Part shown: one piece after another, positions 15,795 through 24,595 of the stretch
How positions within the stretch are numbered: position 1 is the stretch's first letter
How the letters are laid out: each line of letters starts with the position of its first letter
NCBI RefSeq assembly: GCF_964036595.1
Contig: NZ_OZ038523.1
Location: 2,920,501-2,984,500, forward strand
DNA from: Tenacibaculum sp. 190524A05c
Lineage (GTDB): Bacteria; Bacteroidota; Bacteroidia; Flavobacteriales; Flavobacteriaceae
Direction: 5' to 3'
DNA: 64,000 nucleotides
Notes under the pieces: model-generated
Told to the model about the DNA's origin: nothing
Database searches by the model: none
The model's input: only the letters and a program-made list of their open reading frames with translations
Program-made: the position numbers and the translations under genes

Positions 15795-18548
15795 ATGCAA
15801 ACATTTATTCAGGAAACAATTCAAGACATTCTAAAAACGACTACAAGTTTTGAAAATGTAACCTTTATTTTGCCCTCTAATCGTGCTGGAGTTTTTGTAA
15901 AACAAGCACTAAAAGATGCGCAGGTAACGGGCTTTTTACCTGAAATATTAAATATAGAAGAGTTTACCGAACGCGTATCTGGAATTCGAAAAATAGATAG
16001 TATCCAATTACTTTTTTACTTCTATAAAATATACAAAGAATTAGAAGAGAAACCTGATGCTTTTGATGTGTTTTCTTCTTGGGCTTTTACCGTTTTGCAA
16101 GACTTTAATGAGATTGATCAGCATTTAGTGAATTCAGAAGAAGTATTCATTTATGTTAGAGACGTACAGCGATTACGAAATTGGTCTGTAAAAGGAACAT
16201 TTCAGGAAACGGAACTTATGAAAAATCATTTTGCTTTTATGGAAAAGTTGAATGAGTATTACAATGCTTTGTATTCTTTTTTACTGGAAAATAATGTTGG
16301 ATATCAGGGTTGTATGTATAGAGAAGCAACTAAGAATATCGAATCTTTTTTAGAAGAGCACACACAAAAGCAATTCTTTTTTATTGGTTTCAACGCACTG
16401 AATAAAGCAGAGGAATTTCTAATCAAAGAAATGTTAGCATCAAGAAACACAAAAACCTATTGGGATATTGATGAGTCCTTTTTAAATTCTCGACATCAAG
16501 CTGGTAATTTCATTAGAAAGTACAAAACATCTTGGAAGCATTACCAACAAAAAGAGCTTAGTATTGTTAGTACTAATTTCTCTCAAAAAAAGAATATTCA
16601 ACTCATTGGAGCAGCGAAGAATATTTCGCAAATGAAATATGTTGGAGAGCTACTTTCTAACATGGAAAATCATAACAATACAGCTTTGGTATTGGCTGAT
16701 GAATCGCTACTGCCAATTACGCTAAATTCTTTACCTGAAAGTGTTGAATCTATAAACATCACTATGGGATATCCATTAAAAGATATTCCGTTAACCAGTT
16801 TGTTTTTGTCTCTTTTTCAATTGTTCATTTCACAAGAAAAATTACAGAAGAAAGTAAGCAAACAATTTTATTATAAAGATGTAATTAAGGTGATTAAGCA
16901 GCCTTTAATTCATCGTTTGTTATTGATTGAGAATCGATCGGTTTCAGATGAAATTACAACTGCAATACATAATAATAACCTAACTTTCGTTTCTAAAGAC
17001 TTTTTAGATTCATATTTGGTAAAAACAGAAGATACTATTCAAAATCTTGTTGGAAACCTTTTTATGTTTAGTGGAGATGTAAGTGAGTTTTTGAATACTA
17101 TTTTAGAGCTTATCGATAGTTTGAAGTCAATTGTAAGTGGGTTGGAAAAGGAATTCTTGTTTCGTTATTACACGGCTTTTATGCAGTTACATAACTTACA
17201 GCTCGAGTTTGGTTATTTCTCAGATTTAAAAACATTATATCAATTCTTCAAGCAGTTGATAACATCAGAAAGTTTATCGTTTCAAGGAGAGCCATTAGCA
17301 GGATTGCAATTAATGGGAATGTTAGAAACTCGTTTACTAGATTTTGAAACCGTTATTCTTACATCCGTAAATGAAGGAATTTTACCAGCGAATTCAAAAC
17401 AAACTTCTTTTATTCCTTTTGATGCAAAAGTTCAATATGGGTTACCAACCTATCGAGAGAAAGATGCAATTTTCTCCTATCACTTTTTCCGTTTACTACA
17501 AAGAGCAAAAAATGTGTATTTAATTTACAATACAGAAAATGATTCTTTTGGTGGCGGTGAAAAAAGTAGATTTATAACTCAGCTTGAGTTGCTGAAAAAA
17601 GATATTAAAACCACTTTCATTAGCCCGAAAGTAAATTCCAATGTTCAATACAAAAAAGACGTTCAAAAAAACGATGCTGTGTTGTTGAAGTTAGAAGAAT
17701 TGGCTAAGAAAGGAATTTCACCTTCTGCATTAACCAATTACTTGTACAATCCTATTGCTTTTTATCAGAAGAAAGTATTGAAAATAAAAGAGTTTGATGA
17801 AATTGAAGAAGAAGTGGCTTTCAATACGTTAGGAATCGTAGTGCATGAAACCTTAAGAGAATTGTATGAACCTTATTTAGGCAAGTTTATAGTGCTTGAA
17901 GATGTAAGGCAAATGAAACCTAAAATTGAAGAGTTTATACAGAAAAACTTTAAGATTCACTTTAAAAATGGAGATGTTACTACAGGAAAAAATAGGTTGA
18001 TATTTGAAGTGGCAAGTCGTTTTGTGAGTAATTTCTTGAACCAAGAAATTGCGCTTTTGAAAGACGAATCAAATAAACTGAAAATAGTTGCAGTTGAAAA
18101 AGATTACGAAGCTTTTATCACTGTGGATGGAATTGATTTTCCAATTAAAATTCATGGTCAGGTAGATAGAATTGATGAGTTAAATGGCATAACAAGGATA
18201 ATCGATTATAAAACGGGAAGTGTAAAGCCTTCAGATTTAAAGGTTCCGTTTTTAGAAGAGATTTGCGACTTTAAATACAGTAAAGCAATTCAAGTTTTGC
18301 TCTATGCATTCATGTATTTAGAAAGTGAAAATGTAAAAGAAAACTCTGAGATGCAAGCTGGAATTGTATCGTTTAAAAAACTACAATCAGGATTTATGAA
18401 ACTTAATTTTTCGGAGAAGTTCAGAGGAGAGGATTTCAACGTAACACCAGAAAGAGTTTATGCTTTTATAGAAGAGATTAAGATTTTAATCAAAGAGATT
18501 TATAATCCTGAAGTCGATTTTATAGAACCTAGCGAATTGCCTTTTTAG
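15795..18548 (+). CDS. AddB-like PD-(D/E)XK nuclease family protein
   Basis: A 917-residue protein from the ATG at 15795 (an in-frame TTG at 15780 is less likely). The N-terminal ~600 residues resemble the degenerate helicase-like half of AddB/RexB proteins, beginning FILPSNRAGVF where Walker A would lie but without GKT/S. The C-terminal RecB-type nuclease has His684 (GIVVHETL), GQVDRID (Asp791) and IDYKTG (Asp804, Lys806), so it should cleave DNA. The four Cys residues that hold the Fe-S cluster in Bacillus AddB are not present. Likely role: end processing in double-strand-break repair with an AddA helicase, which is not in this window. The 3' end overlaps the convergent gene by 20 bases. 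Confidence 0.82.
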   Translation: MQTFIQETIQDILKTTTSFENVTFILPSNRAGVFVKQALKDAQVTGFLPEILNIEEFTERVSGIRKIDSIQLLFYFYKIYKELEEKPDAFDVFSSWAFTVLQDFNEIDQHLVNSEEVFIYVRDVQRLRNWSVKGTFQETELMKNHFAFMEKLNEYYNALYSFLLENNVGYQGCMYREATKNIESFLEEHTQKQFFFIGFNALNKAEEFLIKEMLASRNTKTYWDIDESFLNSRHQAGNFIRKYKTSWKHYQQKELSIVSTNFSQKKNIQLIGAAKNISQMKYVGELLSNMENHNNTALVLADESLLPITLNSLPESVESINITMGYPLKDIPLTSLFLSLFQLFISQEKLQKKVSKQFYYKDVIKVIKQPLIHRLLLIENRSVSDEITTAIHNNNLTFVSKDFLDSYLVKTEDTIQNLVGNLFMFSGDVSEFLNTILELIDSLKSIVSGLEKEFLFRYYTAFMQLHNLQLEFGYFSDLKTLYQFFKQLITSESLSFQGEPLAGLQLMGMLETRLLDFETVILTSVNEGILPANSKQTSFIPFDAKVQYGLPTYREKDAIFSYHFFRLLQRAKNVYLIYNTENDSFGGGEKSRFITQLELLKKDIKTTFISPKVNSNVQYKKDVQKNDAVLLKLEELAKKGISPSALTNYLYNPIAFYQKKVLKIKEFDEIEEEVAFNTLGIVVHETLRELYEPYLGKFIVLEDVRQMKPKIEEFIQKNFKIHFKNGDVTTGKNRLIFEVASRFVSNFLNQEIALLKDESNKLKIVAVEKDYEAFITVDGIDFPIKIHGQVDRIDELNGITRIIDYKTGSVKPSDLKVPFLEEICDFKYSKAIQVLLYAFMYLESENVKENSEMQAGIVSFKKLQSGFMKLNFSEKFRGEDFNVTPERVYAFIEEIKILIKEIYNPEVDFIEPSELPF

Positions 18549-19095
18549 TTTTTCTACCTATAAACAAACCAACCAAAAATATACTTAAAGGATAAAAATA
18601 AGTCCATGAAAACAAATTAAAACTATATAAATTTATTGTTTCTGAAAATTGTGCATCTAATTTTATTTGATCAGAATTATAGTTGCTATCTACACTAGGA
18701 TCATTTCGTCCAATAGTTCTAGAACAAAGCCAAGTAGTTGGTGTGGTGTAAACTCCTAAAATCGATTTATTCTCTGCGTAAACCAGATACTTTTGATTTA
18801 TATTGGTAAAATTAAATTCACAACTATTTCCATCTTGATATATCGTTATGTACCTTTTCTTTGAGCCTTTCCATTTTTTTTCAACCTCAAAAGTCGCAGA
18901 CCAATGTGTAGTGTACTTTTGATTCGGTGTTTCAGGGAATGATTCATTAAAGAGTTCTTTTACTTCAATTAATCTTCCAACAAATATTTCATCGGCTCTA
19001 TTGACAGCTTCATAAAAAGGAATTTGTTCACAACTACATGCAAAAGTCGATAAAGTTGAGAATGTTAAAATAGTGAATAGTAAAACTCTTTTCAT
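18529..19095 (-). CDS. TIMP/NTR-like secreted protein with C-terminal membrane anchor
   Basis: A 188-residue protein with a signal peptide ending FACSC. The mature N-terminus CSCEQIPFYEAVNRADEIFVG resembles tissue inhibitor of metalloproteinase (netrin-like, OB-fold) domains, which also begin with an exposed C-x-C and have later Cys residues (here near 108 and 143). A hydrophobic helix (about 160-178) followed by GRKTKKAIR suggests anchoring with a cytoplasmic basic tail. Bacterial members have no proven role that I can name; protease inhibition is only a hypothesis. It converges with and overlaps the AddB-like gene by 20 bases. Confidence 0.65.
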   Translation of the reverse strand: MKRVLLFTILTFSTLSTFACSCEQIPFYEAVNRADEIFVGRLIEVKELFNESFPETPNQKYTTHWSATFEVEKKWKGSKKRYITIYQDGNSCEFNFTNINQKYLVYAENKSILGVYTTPTTWLCSRTIGRNDPSVDSNYNSDQIKLDAQFSETINLYSFNLFSWTYFYPLSIFLVGLFIGRKTKKAIR

Positions 19096-19146
19096 TGCGC
19101 ATTTTTGTTTAAAAATAACAAATTAAATTTCCATTGCAACAATTTT

Positions 19147-19653
19147 CTAAACCTGATTATGAGCAGGATATTCAGAAATAGTTGTAAATCCTATAGCGTT
19201 ATGAGCATTTACCGAACGAATGTTTTTAGCATCGATTTCGGTTACAATACTAGAATACTTTCCAGTAAAAACAGTACTCATTTTTTTATATAAACCTCTG
19301 AAGATTCCTTTACCACGATGTTTTTTATCCACGCAAACTTGTCCCATGATGATAAAATTCTGATCAATATCTAACTTTTCCAATTCTGTAAACATGGGAA
19401 TTAATACAGGAATGGAATCTTTAAAAACAGTTGACATTGATAAAGCATATCCAACAACTTTGTTATTGTATTTTGCAATAATATGTGGATGAATTTCGTG
19501 CATTTTAAAAAGTGTCTCAAAATCATGTTCAACCGTTACAAATCCCTCTTGTTTTTTTTCTTCATCACTTAATCCTTTAGGTAAATTTTGCTGTTGCAAT
19601 TCTAAAATTTGATGAAGTTCAGTTTCAGTAGAAGTTTGTGTGAAAATTAACAT
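19147..19653 (-). CDS. GNAT-family N-acetyltransferase
   Basis: A 168-residue acetyltransferase. The acetyl-CoA site is seen in IMGQVCVDKKHRGKGIFRGLYKKM (near 103-126; the V-x-x-x-x-R/Q-G-x-G/A motif is KHRGKGI) and the final motif ends NAIGFTTISEY. Substrate is not deducible. It is transcribed away from pgk and separated from it by 148 bases. No linked partner. Confidence 0.8.
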   Translation of the reverse strand: MLIFTQTSTETELHQILELQQQNLPKGLSDEEKKQEGFVTVEHDFETLFKMHEIHPHIIAKYNNKVVGYALSMSTVFKDSIPVLIPMFTELEKLDIDQNFIIMGQVCVDKKHRGKGIFRGLYKKMSTVFTGKYSSIVTEIDAKNIRSVNAHNAIGFTTISEYPAHNQV

Positions 19654-19753
19654 AAGGTGTAGCGATAAGTTGAACAGATTTTTTGCAAACGTTTTCGTTA
19701 TAAAAATAAAGAAATATGCTTTTTTAATCGCGTTTTTTCTAATTTAGAATAAT

Positions 19754-19761
19754 TATTTTTG
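19754..19761 (+). promoter_or_regulatory. candidate -7 box of the pgk operon
   Basis: TATTTTTG matches TAnnTTTG and lies 40 bases before the pgk ATG, leaving a leader of about 35 bases. The expected -33 TTG is not clear: the corresponding position is T-rich. Confidence 0.45.
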
Positions 19762-19801
19762 CTACAAATCAAAAAAAGCAAACTTCTTAAAAACCGAAGC
19801 A

Positions 19802-20989
19802 ATGAAGACAATCAACGATTTTAATTTTGAAGATAAGAAAGCATTAATCCGTGTAGATTTTAATGTGCCGTTAAACGATGAATTTCAAGTAACTGATGAT
19901 ACTAGAATTCAATCAGCAAAACCAACTATTATTAAAATTTTAGAAGATGGAGGAAGCTGTGTATTAATGTCGCATTTAGGTCGTCCAAAAGGTGTTGATG
20001 AAAAATTTTCTTTACAGCATATTGTTGATAAGGTAAGCGAAGTAATTGGTGTTCAAGTAAAGTTCGTAAACGATTGTGTTGGAGCTAGTGTTGAAGAAGC
20101 AGTAGCTGGATTACAAAACGGTGAGATTTTATTATTAGAAAATTTACGTTTTCATGGTGAAGAGAAAGCAGGAGATGTTGCTTTTGCTGAGCAACTTTCA
20201 AAGTTGGGAGATGTGTATGTAAATGATGCTTTTGGAACTGCTCATAGAGCTCATGCATCAACAGCAGTAATTGCACAATTCTTTCCAGAAAACAAATGTT
20301 TTGGATCTTTATTAGCGAAAGAAATTGAAAGTATTGATAAAGTATTAAACAATTCTGAAAAGCCTGTAACTGCAATTTTAGGTGGAGCAAAAGTATCTTC
20401 TAAAATTGGTGTGATTGAAAATATTATTGAGAAAGTAGATCATATTATTGTTGGTGGTGGAATGACGTTCACATTTGTAAAAGCCTTAGGAGGATCGATT
20501 GGAAATTCTTTAGTTGAAGAAGATAAGTTACAGTTAGCTTTAGATATTTTAAAAATTGCGAAAGAGAAAAATACAGAGATTCATTTGCCAGTAGATGCTA
20601 TTATTGCGGATAATTTTGCTAACGATGCAAATACACAAACAGTGAGTACTAATGAAATTCCTGATGGTTGGATGGGATTAGATGTTGGACCAGAAACATC
20701 TAAAAAGTTTGCAGAAGTTTTAGCGAATTCTAACACCATTTTATGGAACGGACCTTTAGGAGTTTTTGAAATGGAAAACTTTGCAAAAGGAACAATTGAA
20801 CTAGGAAATGCAATTGACGCAGCAACTAAAAACGGAGCGTTCTCTTTAGTTGGAGGAGGAGATTCCGTAGCAGCGGTAAAACAATTTGGATTTGCAGATA
20901 AAGTAAGTTATGTGTCAACAGGTGGAGGAGCAATGTTAGAAAGCTTAGAGGGGAAAACCTTACCAGGAATTGATGCTATTCTAAACTAA
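19802..20989 (+). CDS. pgk: phosphoglycerate kinase
   Basis: Glycolytic kinase that makes ATP from 1,3-bisphosphoglycerate. The 395 residues carry the N-terminal signature [12 protein letters not shown], the substrate-binding [32 protein letters not shown], the hinge [11 protein letters not shown] and the nucleotide-site GGGDSVAAV near the C-terminus. Length is normal. It heads a plus-strand run with a lipoprotein gene (13-base gap), an aldo/keto reductase and a cytochrome c, although these have no obvious metabolic link. Confidence 0.97.
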   Translation: MKTINDFNFEDKKALIRVDFNVPLNDEFQVTDDTRIQSAKPTIIKILEDGGSCVLMSHLGRPKGVDEKFSLQHIVDKVSEVIGVQVKFVNDCVGASVEEAVAGLQNGEILLLENLRFHGEEKAGDVAFAEQLSKLGDVYVNDAFGTAHRAHASTAVIAQFFPENKCFGSLLAKEIESIDKVLNNSEKPVTAILGGAKVSSKIGVIENIIEKVDHIIVGGGMTFTFVKALGGSIGNSLVEEDKLQLALDILKIAKEKNTEIHLPVDAIIADNFANDANTQTVSTNEIPDGWMGLDVGPETSKKFAEVLANSNTILWNGPLGVFEMENFAKGTIELGNAIDAATKNGAFSLVGGGDSVAAVKQFGFADKVSYVSTGGGAMLESLEGKTLPGIDAILN

Positions 20990-21002
20990 TAGGAATCAAC
21001 CG

Positions 21003-21488
21003 ATGAGGAAAGTGTCGATTTTTATTTTCATAATAGCGTTATTTAACTGCTGTGAAGTAAAAAAAGAAGTCGATATCAAAGGGAATTGGAGCTTTTTAAA
21101 AAGGAATAAAGAAGTTGTAGAAGGAGCTGAATGGGATTATGAAGAATGGTTTGTAACAAAAAATCGTATTTATAGATTTTCATATTATTTAGGTGAACGG
21201 ATTCCTGTTTATTATAAAATAGAAAATGGTAATTTATACGTGAATGTTTCGACCAATGTAGAGTATTCCATTAAGGACTTACAAGGTCAAATAAATCAGA
21301 CGGAAAAAGGTAAATTTATTTTAATAAACCCATACTCTATAGAGTTTAATAGAATAGAGAATAGTGAATATAAATTATCTGATTTTCTTTATAATGAGGG
21401 AAATTCAAATGAACGATTAAAAATAGATAGTATTTACACTCAACATTTTTTTAATCGTTTTAATTCAATAACTAAAAGAAATAAATGA
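21003..21488 (+). CDS. hypothetical lipoprotein
   Basis: I do not recognise this 161-residue protein. The N-terminus is a lipoprotein signal (hydrophobic IFIFIIALF then NCC, giving a lipidated Cys near 17). The mature part begins KEVDIKGNWSFLKRN, a beta-rich opening like small lipocalin-type proteins ('GxW' motif), but the match is weak. Its stop overlaps the start of the aldo/keto reductase gene (ATGA), so the two are translationally coupled; it starts 13 bases after pgk. Confidence 0.7.
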   Translation: MRKVSIFIFIIALFNCCEVKKEVDIKGNWSFLKRNKEVVEGAEWDYEEWFVTKNRIYRFSYYLGERIPVYYKIENGNLYVNVSTNVEYSIKDLQGQINQTEKGKFILINPYSIEFNRIENSEYKLSDFLYNEGNSNERLKIDSIYTQHFFNRFNSITKRNK

Positions 21489-22525
21489 AATATACAACGT
21501 TACCAAATACTGATGTAAAAGTTTCTAAAATATGTTTAGGAACTATGACATGGGGAAATCAAAATACAGAAGCAGAAGGTTTCGAACAAATGGATTACGC
21601 TTTAGAACAAGGTGTAAACTTTTTTGATACAGCAGAATTATATTCTGTTCCTGCAACACCAGAAACATATGGTGCAACAGAAAAAATTATTGGAAACTGG
21701 TTTAAGAAAACTGGAAATAGAGATAAAGTAGTTTTAGCTTCTAAAATTGCTGGAGGTGGAGCGTATACTGCTCATATCCGATCAGGAGGATTGACAGGTC
21801 AAAATATTATTGAAGCTGTTGAAGGAAGTTTAAAACGTTTACAAACAGATTATATCGATTTATATCAATTACACTGGCCAAACAGAGGTGTAAATTGTTT
21901 CGGTGTAAGAGACTATCCATATAAAACTTCAACAAAAGAAGCAGAAGATCATATTGAGATTTTAGAAACACTTCAGGAATTAATTAAACAAGGAAAGATA
22001 AAACACGTTGGATTATCAAATGAAACTCCTTGGGGAACAATGAAGTATTTGCAAGCTGCTGAACAAAAAGGATTACCAAGAATGGCAACAATCCAAAATT
22101 CATATTCATTAATCCACCGTGGTTATGAATATGGAATGTCAGAAGTTTCAATGCGTGAAAATATTGGATTATTAGCCTATTCTCCATTAGCACAGGGAGT
22201 ACTTTCTGGAAAGTATTTAGATGGAGGTCAGCCAAAAGGAGCAAGAGGAACATTATTCCCTCGTTTTATTGCTCGTTATATGGGCGACGGATCTCAAGAA
22301 GCAGTTCGAGCATATTTAGCAATTGCAGAGAAACATGGATTGACGTTGTCTGAATTATCATTAGCATATATCAATCAATTACCATTTGTAACAAGTAACA
22401 TTATTGGTGCTACAAAAATGGATCAATTAAAGGAGAATATCGGTTCTATTAACATCGATTTATCTGAAGAGATTTTAGAAGAAATTGAAGCTGTACATGC
22501 AGCAAGACCGAATCCTGCGCCGTAG
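21485..22525 (+). CDS. aldo/keto reductase (Tas-like)
   Basis: A 346-residue NADPH-dependent oxidoreductase of the (beta/alpha)8 aldo/keto reductase family. The catalytic tetrad can be seen: Asp and Tyr in FFDTAELY, Lys in LASKIAGG and His in YQLHWP. The nucleotide-binding end (NIIGATKMDQLKEN) is complete. The opening with CLGTMTWGNQNTE and the insert after AELYSVP are typical of the E. coli Tas subgroup, whose natural substrate is uncertain. Four-base ATGA overlap with the upstream lipoprotein gene. Confidence 0.9.
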   Translation: MKYTTLPNTDVKVSKICLGTMTWGNQNTEAEGFEQMDYALEQGVNFFDTAELYSVPATPETYGATEKIIGNWFKKTGNRDKVVLASKIAGGGAYTAHIRSGGLTGQNIIEAVEGSLKRLQTDYIDLYQLHWPNRGVNCFGVRDYPYKTSTKEAEDHIEILETLQELIKQGKIKHVGLSNETPWGTMKYLQAAEQKGLPRMATIQNSYSLIHRGYEYGMSEVSMRENIGLLAYSPLAQGVLSGKYLDGGQPKGARGTLFPRFIARYMGDGSQEAVRAYLAIAEKHGLTLSELSLAYINQLPFVTSNIIGATKMDQLKENIGSINIDLSEEILEEIEAVHAARPNPAP

Positions 22526-22532
22526 TTTTAAT

Positions 22533-22889
22533 TTGAGCATAAAAAATAAAATATTTGCATCATACATGGTAGTCTTTATAACTATCATGATGATGCTTTT
22601 TTATTCTTATTTATTTCCTTCATCAGAAGAGAAAGAAACTGCATGGTGTGGTGTTGTAGACACAGTAAATGAAATTAGTAAAGATAAAAGAGAAGGAAGA
22701 AGGCTTTTTAATGCAAATTGTGCTGCTTGTCATAAATTAGACAAAAATTCTACTGGGCCTGCATTGAGAAATATAAATTTAGATTCACTTTCTTTACAGA
22801 AGTATTTAAACTCTGAGCAGCATAGACAGAGGTTTCCACAGTTTACGACGGAACAGCTAAATGAAATTTTAAAATATACTAAGGACTAA
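22533..22889 (+). CDS. membrane-anchored c-type cytochrome lacking a distal Met
   Basis: A 118-residue protein if started at the TTG at 22533, which directly follows the reductase stop and puts a single membrane helix (about 9-27) at the N-terminus; an ATG at 22485 would overlap the reductase by 41 bases. After a periplasmic linker comes a small class I cytochrome domain with CAACH (Cys63, Cys66, His67). The expected later Met ligand is missing: the usual 'MPAFP' region reads RQRFPQF, and the best alternative ligand is His97. It may be an electron carrier with His/His or open coordination. A bidirectional terminator follows. Confidence 0.78.
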   Translation: MSIKNKIFASYMVVFITIMMMLFYSYLFPSSEEKETAWCGVVDTVNEISKDKREGRRLFNANCAACHKLDKNSTGPALRNINLDSLSLQKYLNSEQHRQRFPQFTTEQLNEILKYTKD

Positions 22890-22919
22890 AAAACCGAAGC
22901 CAAAAGCTTCGGTTTTTTA
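22890..22919. terminator. bidirectional terminator between cytochrome c and S41 peptidase genes
   Basis: CCGAAGC (22894-22900) and GCTTCGG (22906-22912) form a stem extended by flanking A/T pairs, with A-runs to the left and T6 to the right, serving both convergent genes. Confidence 0.9.
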
Positions 22920-24350
22920 TTATTGTTTCTCCAAAAGTTCAATGGTTTGATCAACCCAACTTTTTGTATTATTTAAATAATGATTTGGAGCAATTCCTAT
23001 AACTTCATAGGCACGTTGTTTTTTATATCTACTCGATGTGCAGGTTAAAGTAAAATTATAACATGGAGTGTATACAGTTCCAACTTCTCCATAGCCAACA
23101 TATCCTCCAGAGCTTTCACCAACTAAAATTGTTTTTGAGCTTTGTTGTGCTCTAAATAGCAATGTTTCACATGAACTCGCACAATTTTTATTATATAAGA
23201 TAGCTACTTTTTGAACAGCGTTAGCTTTATAAAGTCTACTCATTTTTCCACCTTTAGAAACAGACATGAACGAGTTTAATCGTGCTTTTTTCATTTTTTT
23301 TAATCGTTTTGCAAACCACTTCACACGATCTTCGCTAAAGTTAATAGTATCTTCTTTTGCGTCTTTATACCATCCTTCCCAAATTTTAATATTGTCTTTT
23401 GTAATGTATAAATCTACCTTATCGGTTTTAATTTTATTTGTGTATATAAACTCCAATAGCGGATTTACATTGGCATCACTTCCTCCTCCATTATTACGAA
23501 CATCAATTATCAAATAAGGTTTTGTTCTGATTGTATTGAATGATGCATCGTATAGTGAATCAATTTTTGCACTTCTTCTTCCAGAGAAGGTTGGAATTCT
23601 TAAATAAGCAATGCTATCATTTATTGTTTGAAAATCAAATTCATAGGAAACATCCGTAGCATGGTTAACTTGTTTTTCAAGTGAGGTTTTAAACCAGAAA
23701 TCACCTAAAACTCCTTCTTTTAAAGAGAATCTGCTGTTATATCGTACAGCATGATTTTTTAGATAAGAAATCGCTAGAAATTCATTTTGAACATCGGTCT
23801 TTTTAAGCTCAAATTTTACTTGTCCTGCTTTCCATAGTTTAGTTTTAGATTCCAGAATAACACCTACATAATCTCTTAGGGCTGTTTTATTAGGAATAAC
23901 AGCAATTTTGTAGGCTCCTTTTATTTCATAAATACCTCGAATATCGTCTAATGGATATTGGTTTTGGTCGATCTGTTCTGAAGGAATTACTTCTCTTGAA
24001 GTAAATGTTTTTGATGCTAAAAATTGCTGAACTTGCTCTTCATTTGAGTCATCAATATTTTCACTTCTCATGTAAATAGAAGAATGATTATCTCTGAAAA
24101 ACTCAACGAATTGCAGAGTTAATTTATAGCAATCGCCTTTTGTTTCAGCTTTTTTCGCTTCGGCTTTTAAACTAGCTTTTAATGAAGCGTATGTGTCTTT
24201 TGTTTTGGAATTTACATTGTCTTTAAACCCGGGAAGATTGTTTTCATAGTAAGTAATTACAAAATCTAAATCTTTGGAACATTTACATGCTTCTTGTGAA
24301 AAAGAATAGTTGCTAATGAACAGTAGTAAAAGTATGATTGTATTCTTCAT
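22920..24350 (-). CDS. S41-family serine peptidase
   Basis: A 476-residue secreted protein with a signal peptide (cleavage near FSQ). A Cys-containing N-terminal region (CKCSKDLDF, about 22-120) precedes the S41/C-terminal-processing-peptidase-like domain, visible in YLIIDVRNNGGGSD (near 277), NCASSCETLLFRAQQ (catalytic Ser, near 385) and VGESSGGYVGYG. No PDZ domain is obvious. Secreted S41 proteins of this layout are frequent in Bacteroidota; substrates are unknown. It stands alone between a terminator and the trpS unit. Confidence 0.83.
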   Translation of the reverse strand: MKNTIILLLLFISNYSFSQEACKCSKDLDFVITYYENNLPGFKDNVNSKTKDTYASLKASLKAEAKKAETKGDCYKLTLQFVEFFRDNHSSIYMRSENIDDSNEEQVQQFLASKTFTSREVIPSEQIDQNQYPLDDIRGIYEIKGAYKIAVIPNKTALRDYVGVILESKTKLWKAGQVKFELKKTDVQNEFLAISYLKNHAVRYNSRFSLKEGVLGDFWFKTSLEKQVNHATDVSYEFDFQTINDSIAYLRIPTFSGRRSAKIDSLYDASFNTIRTKPYLIIDVRNNGGGSDANVNPLLEFIYTNKIKTDKVDLYITKDNIKIWEGWYKDAKEDTINFSEDRVKWFAKRLKKMKKARLNSFMSVSKGGKMSRLYKANAVQKVAILYNKNCASSCETLLFRAQQSSKTILVGESSGGYVGYGEVGTVYTPCYNFTLTCTSSRYKKQRAYEVIGIAPNHYLNNTKSWVDQTIELLEKQ

Positions 24351-24512
24351 TGTTAGTTTTTCATTTTTTTAAAGACAATTATAAATTCAAGATGTTACAA
24401 ATTAACTCTTGTAAGATGAAAATCTTTTCTTTTAGGGAATTAATTTATAAGGATTAGAAGAATTTGATCTAATCGGTTTTCCGAATGTTTATCTTTTTAT
24501 TCTAAATGATCA

Positions 24513-24568
24513 CTTCTTAAAAAAGAAAAACACCTGAGAATTCAGATTATAAAGAATTCACAGGTGTT
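24513..24568 (-). terminator. intrinsic terminator after trpS
   Basis: AACACCTG-A-GAATTC (24529-24543) pairs with GAATTC-A-CAGGTGTT (24554-24568), a 14-bp stem with one A/A mismatch. On the minus strand it is followed by a T-rich run (complement of 24513-24528). The rest of the 245-base gap 24351-24595 shows nothing I can name. Confidence 0.8.
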
Positions 24569-24595
24569 AATATATTTTAGATTTTTAGTTTGAAA

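Noticed and set aside
22485..22532. Longer cytochrome c N-terminus from ATG 22485
   Set aside because: It would overlap the aldo/keto reductase by 41 bases and place 16 charged, non-signal residues before the membrane helix; the TTG at 22533 gives a normal anchor.
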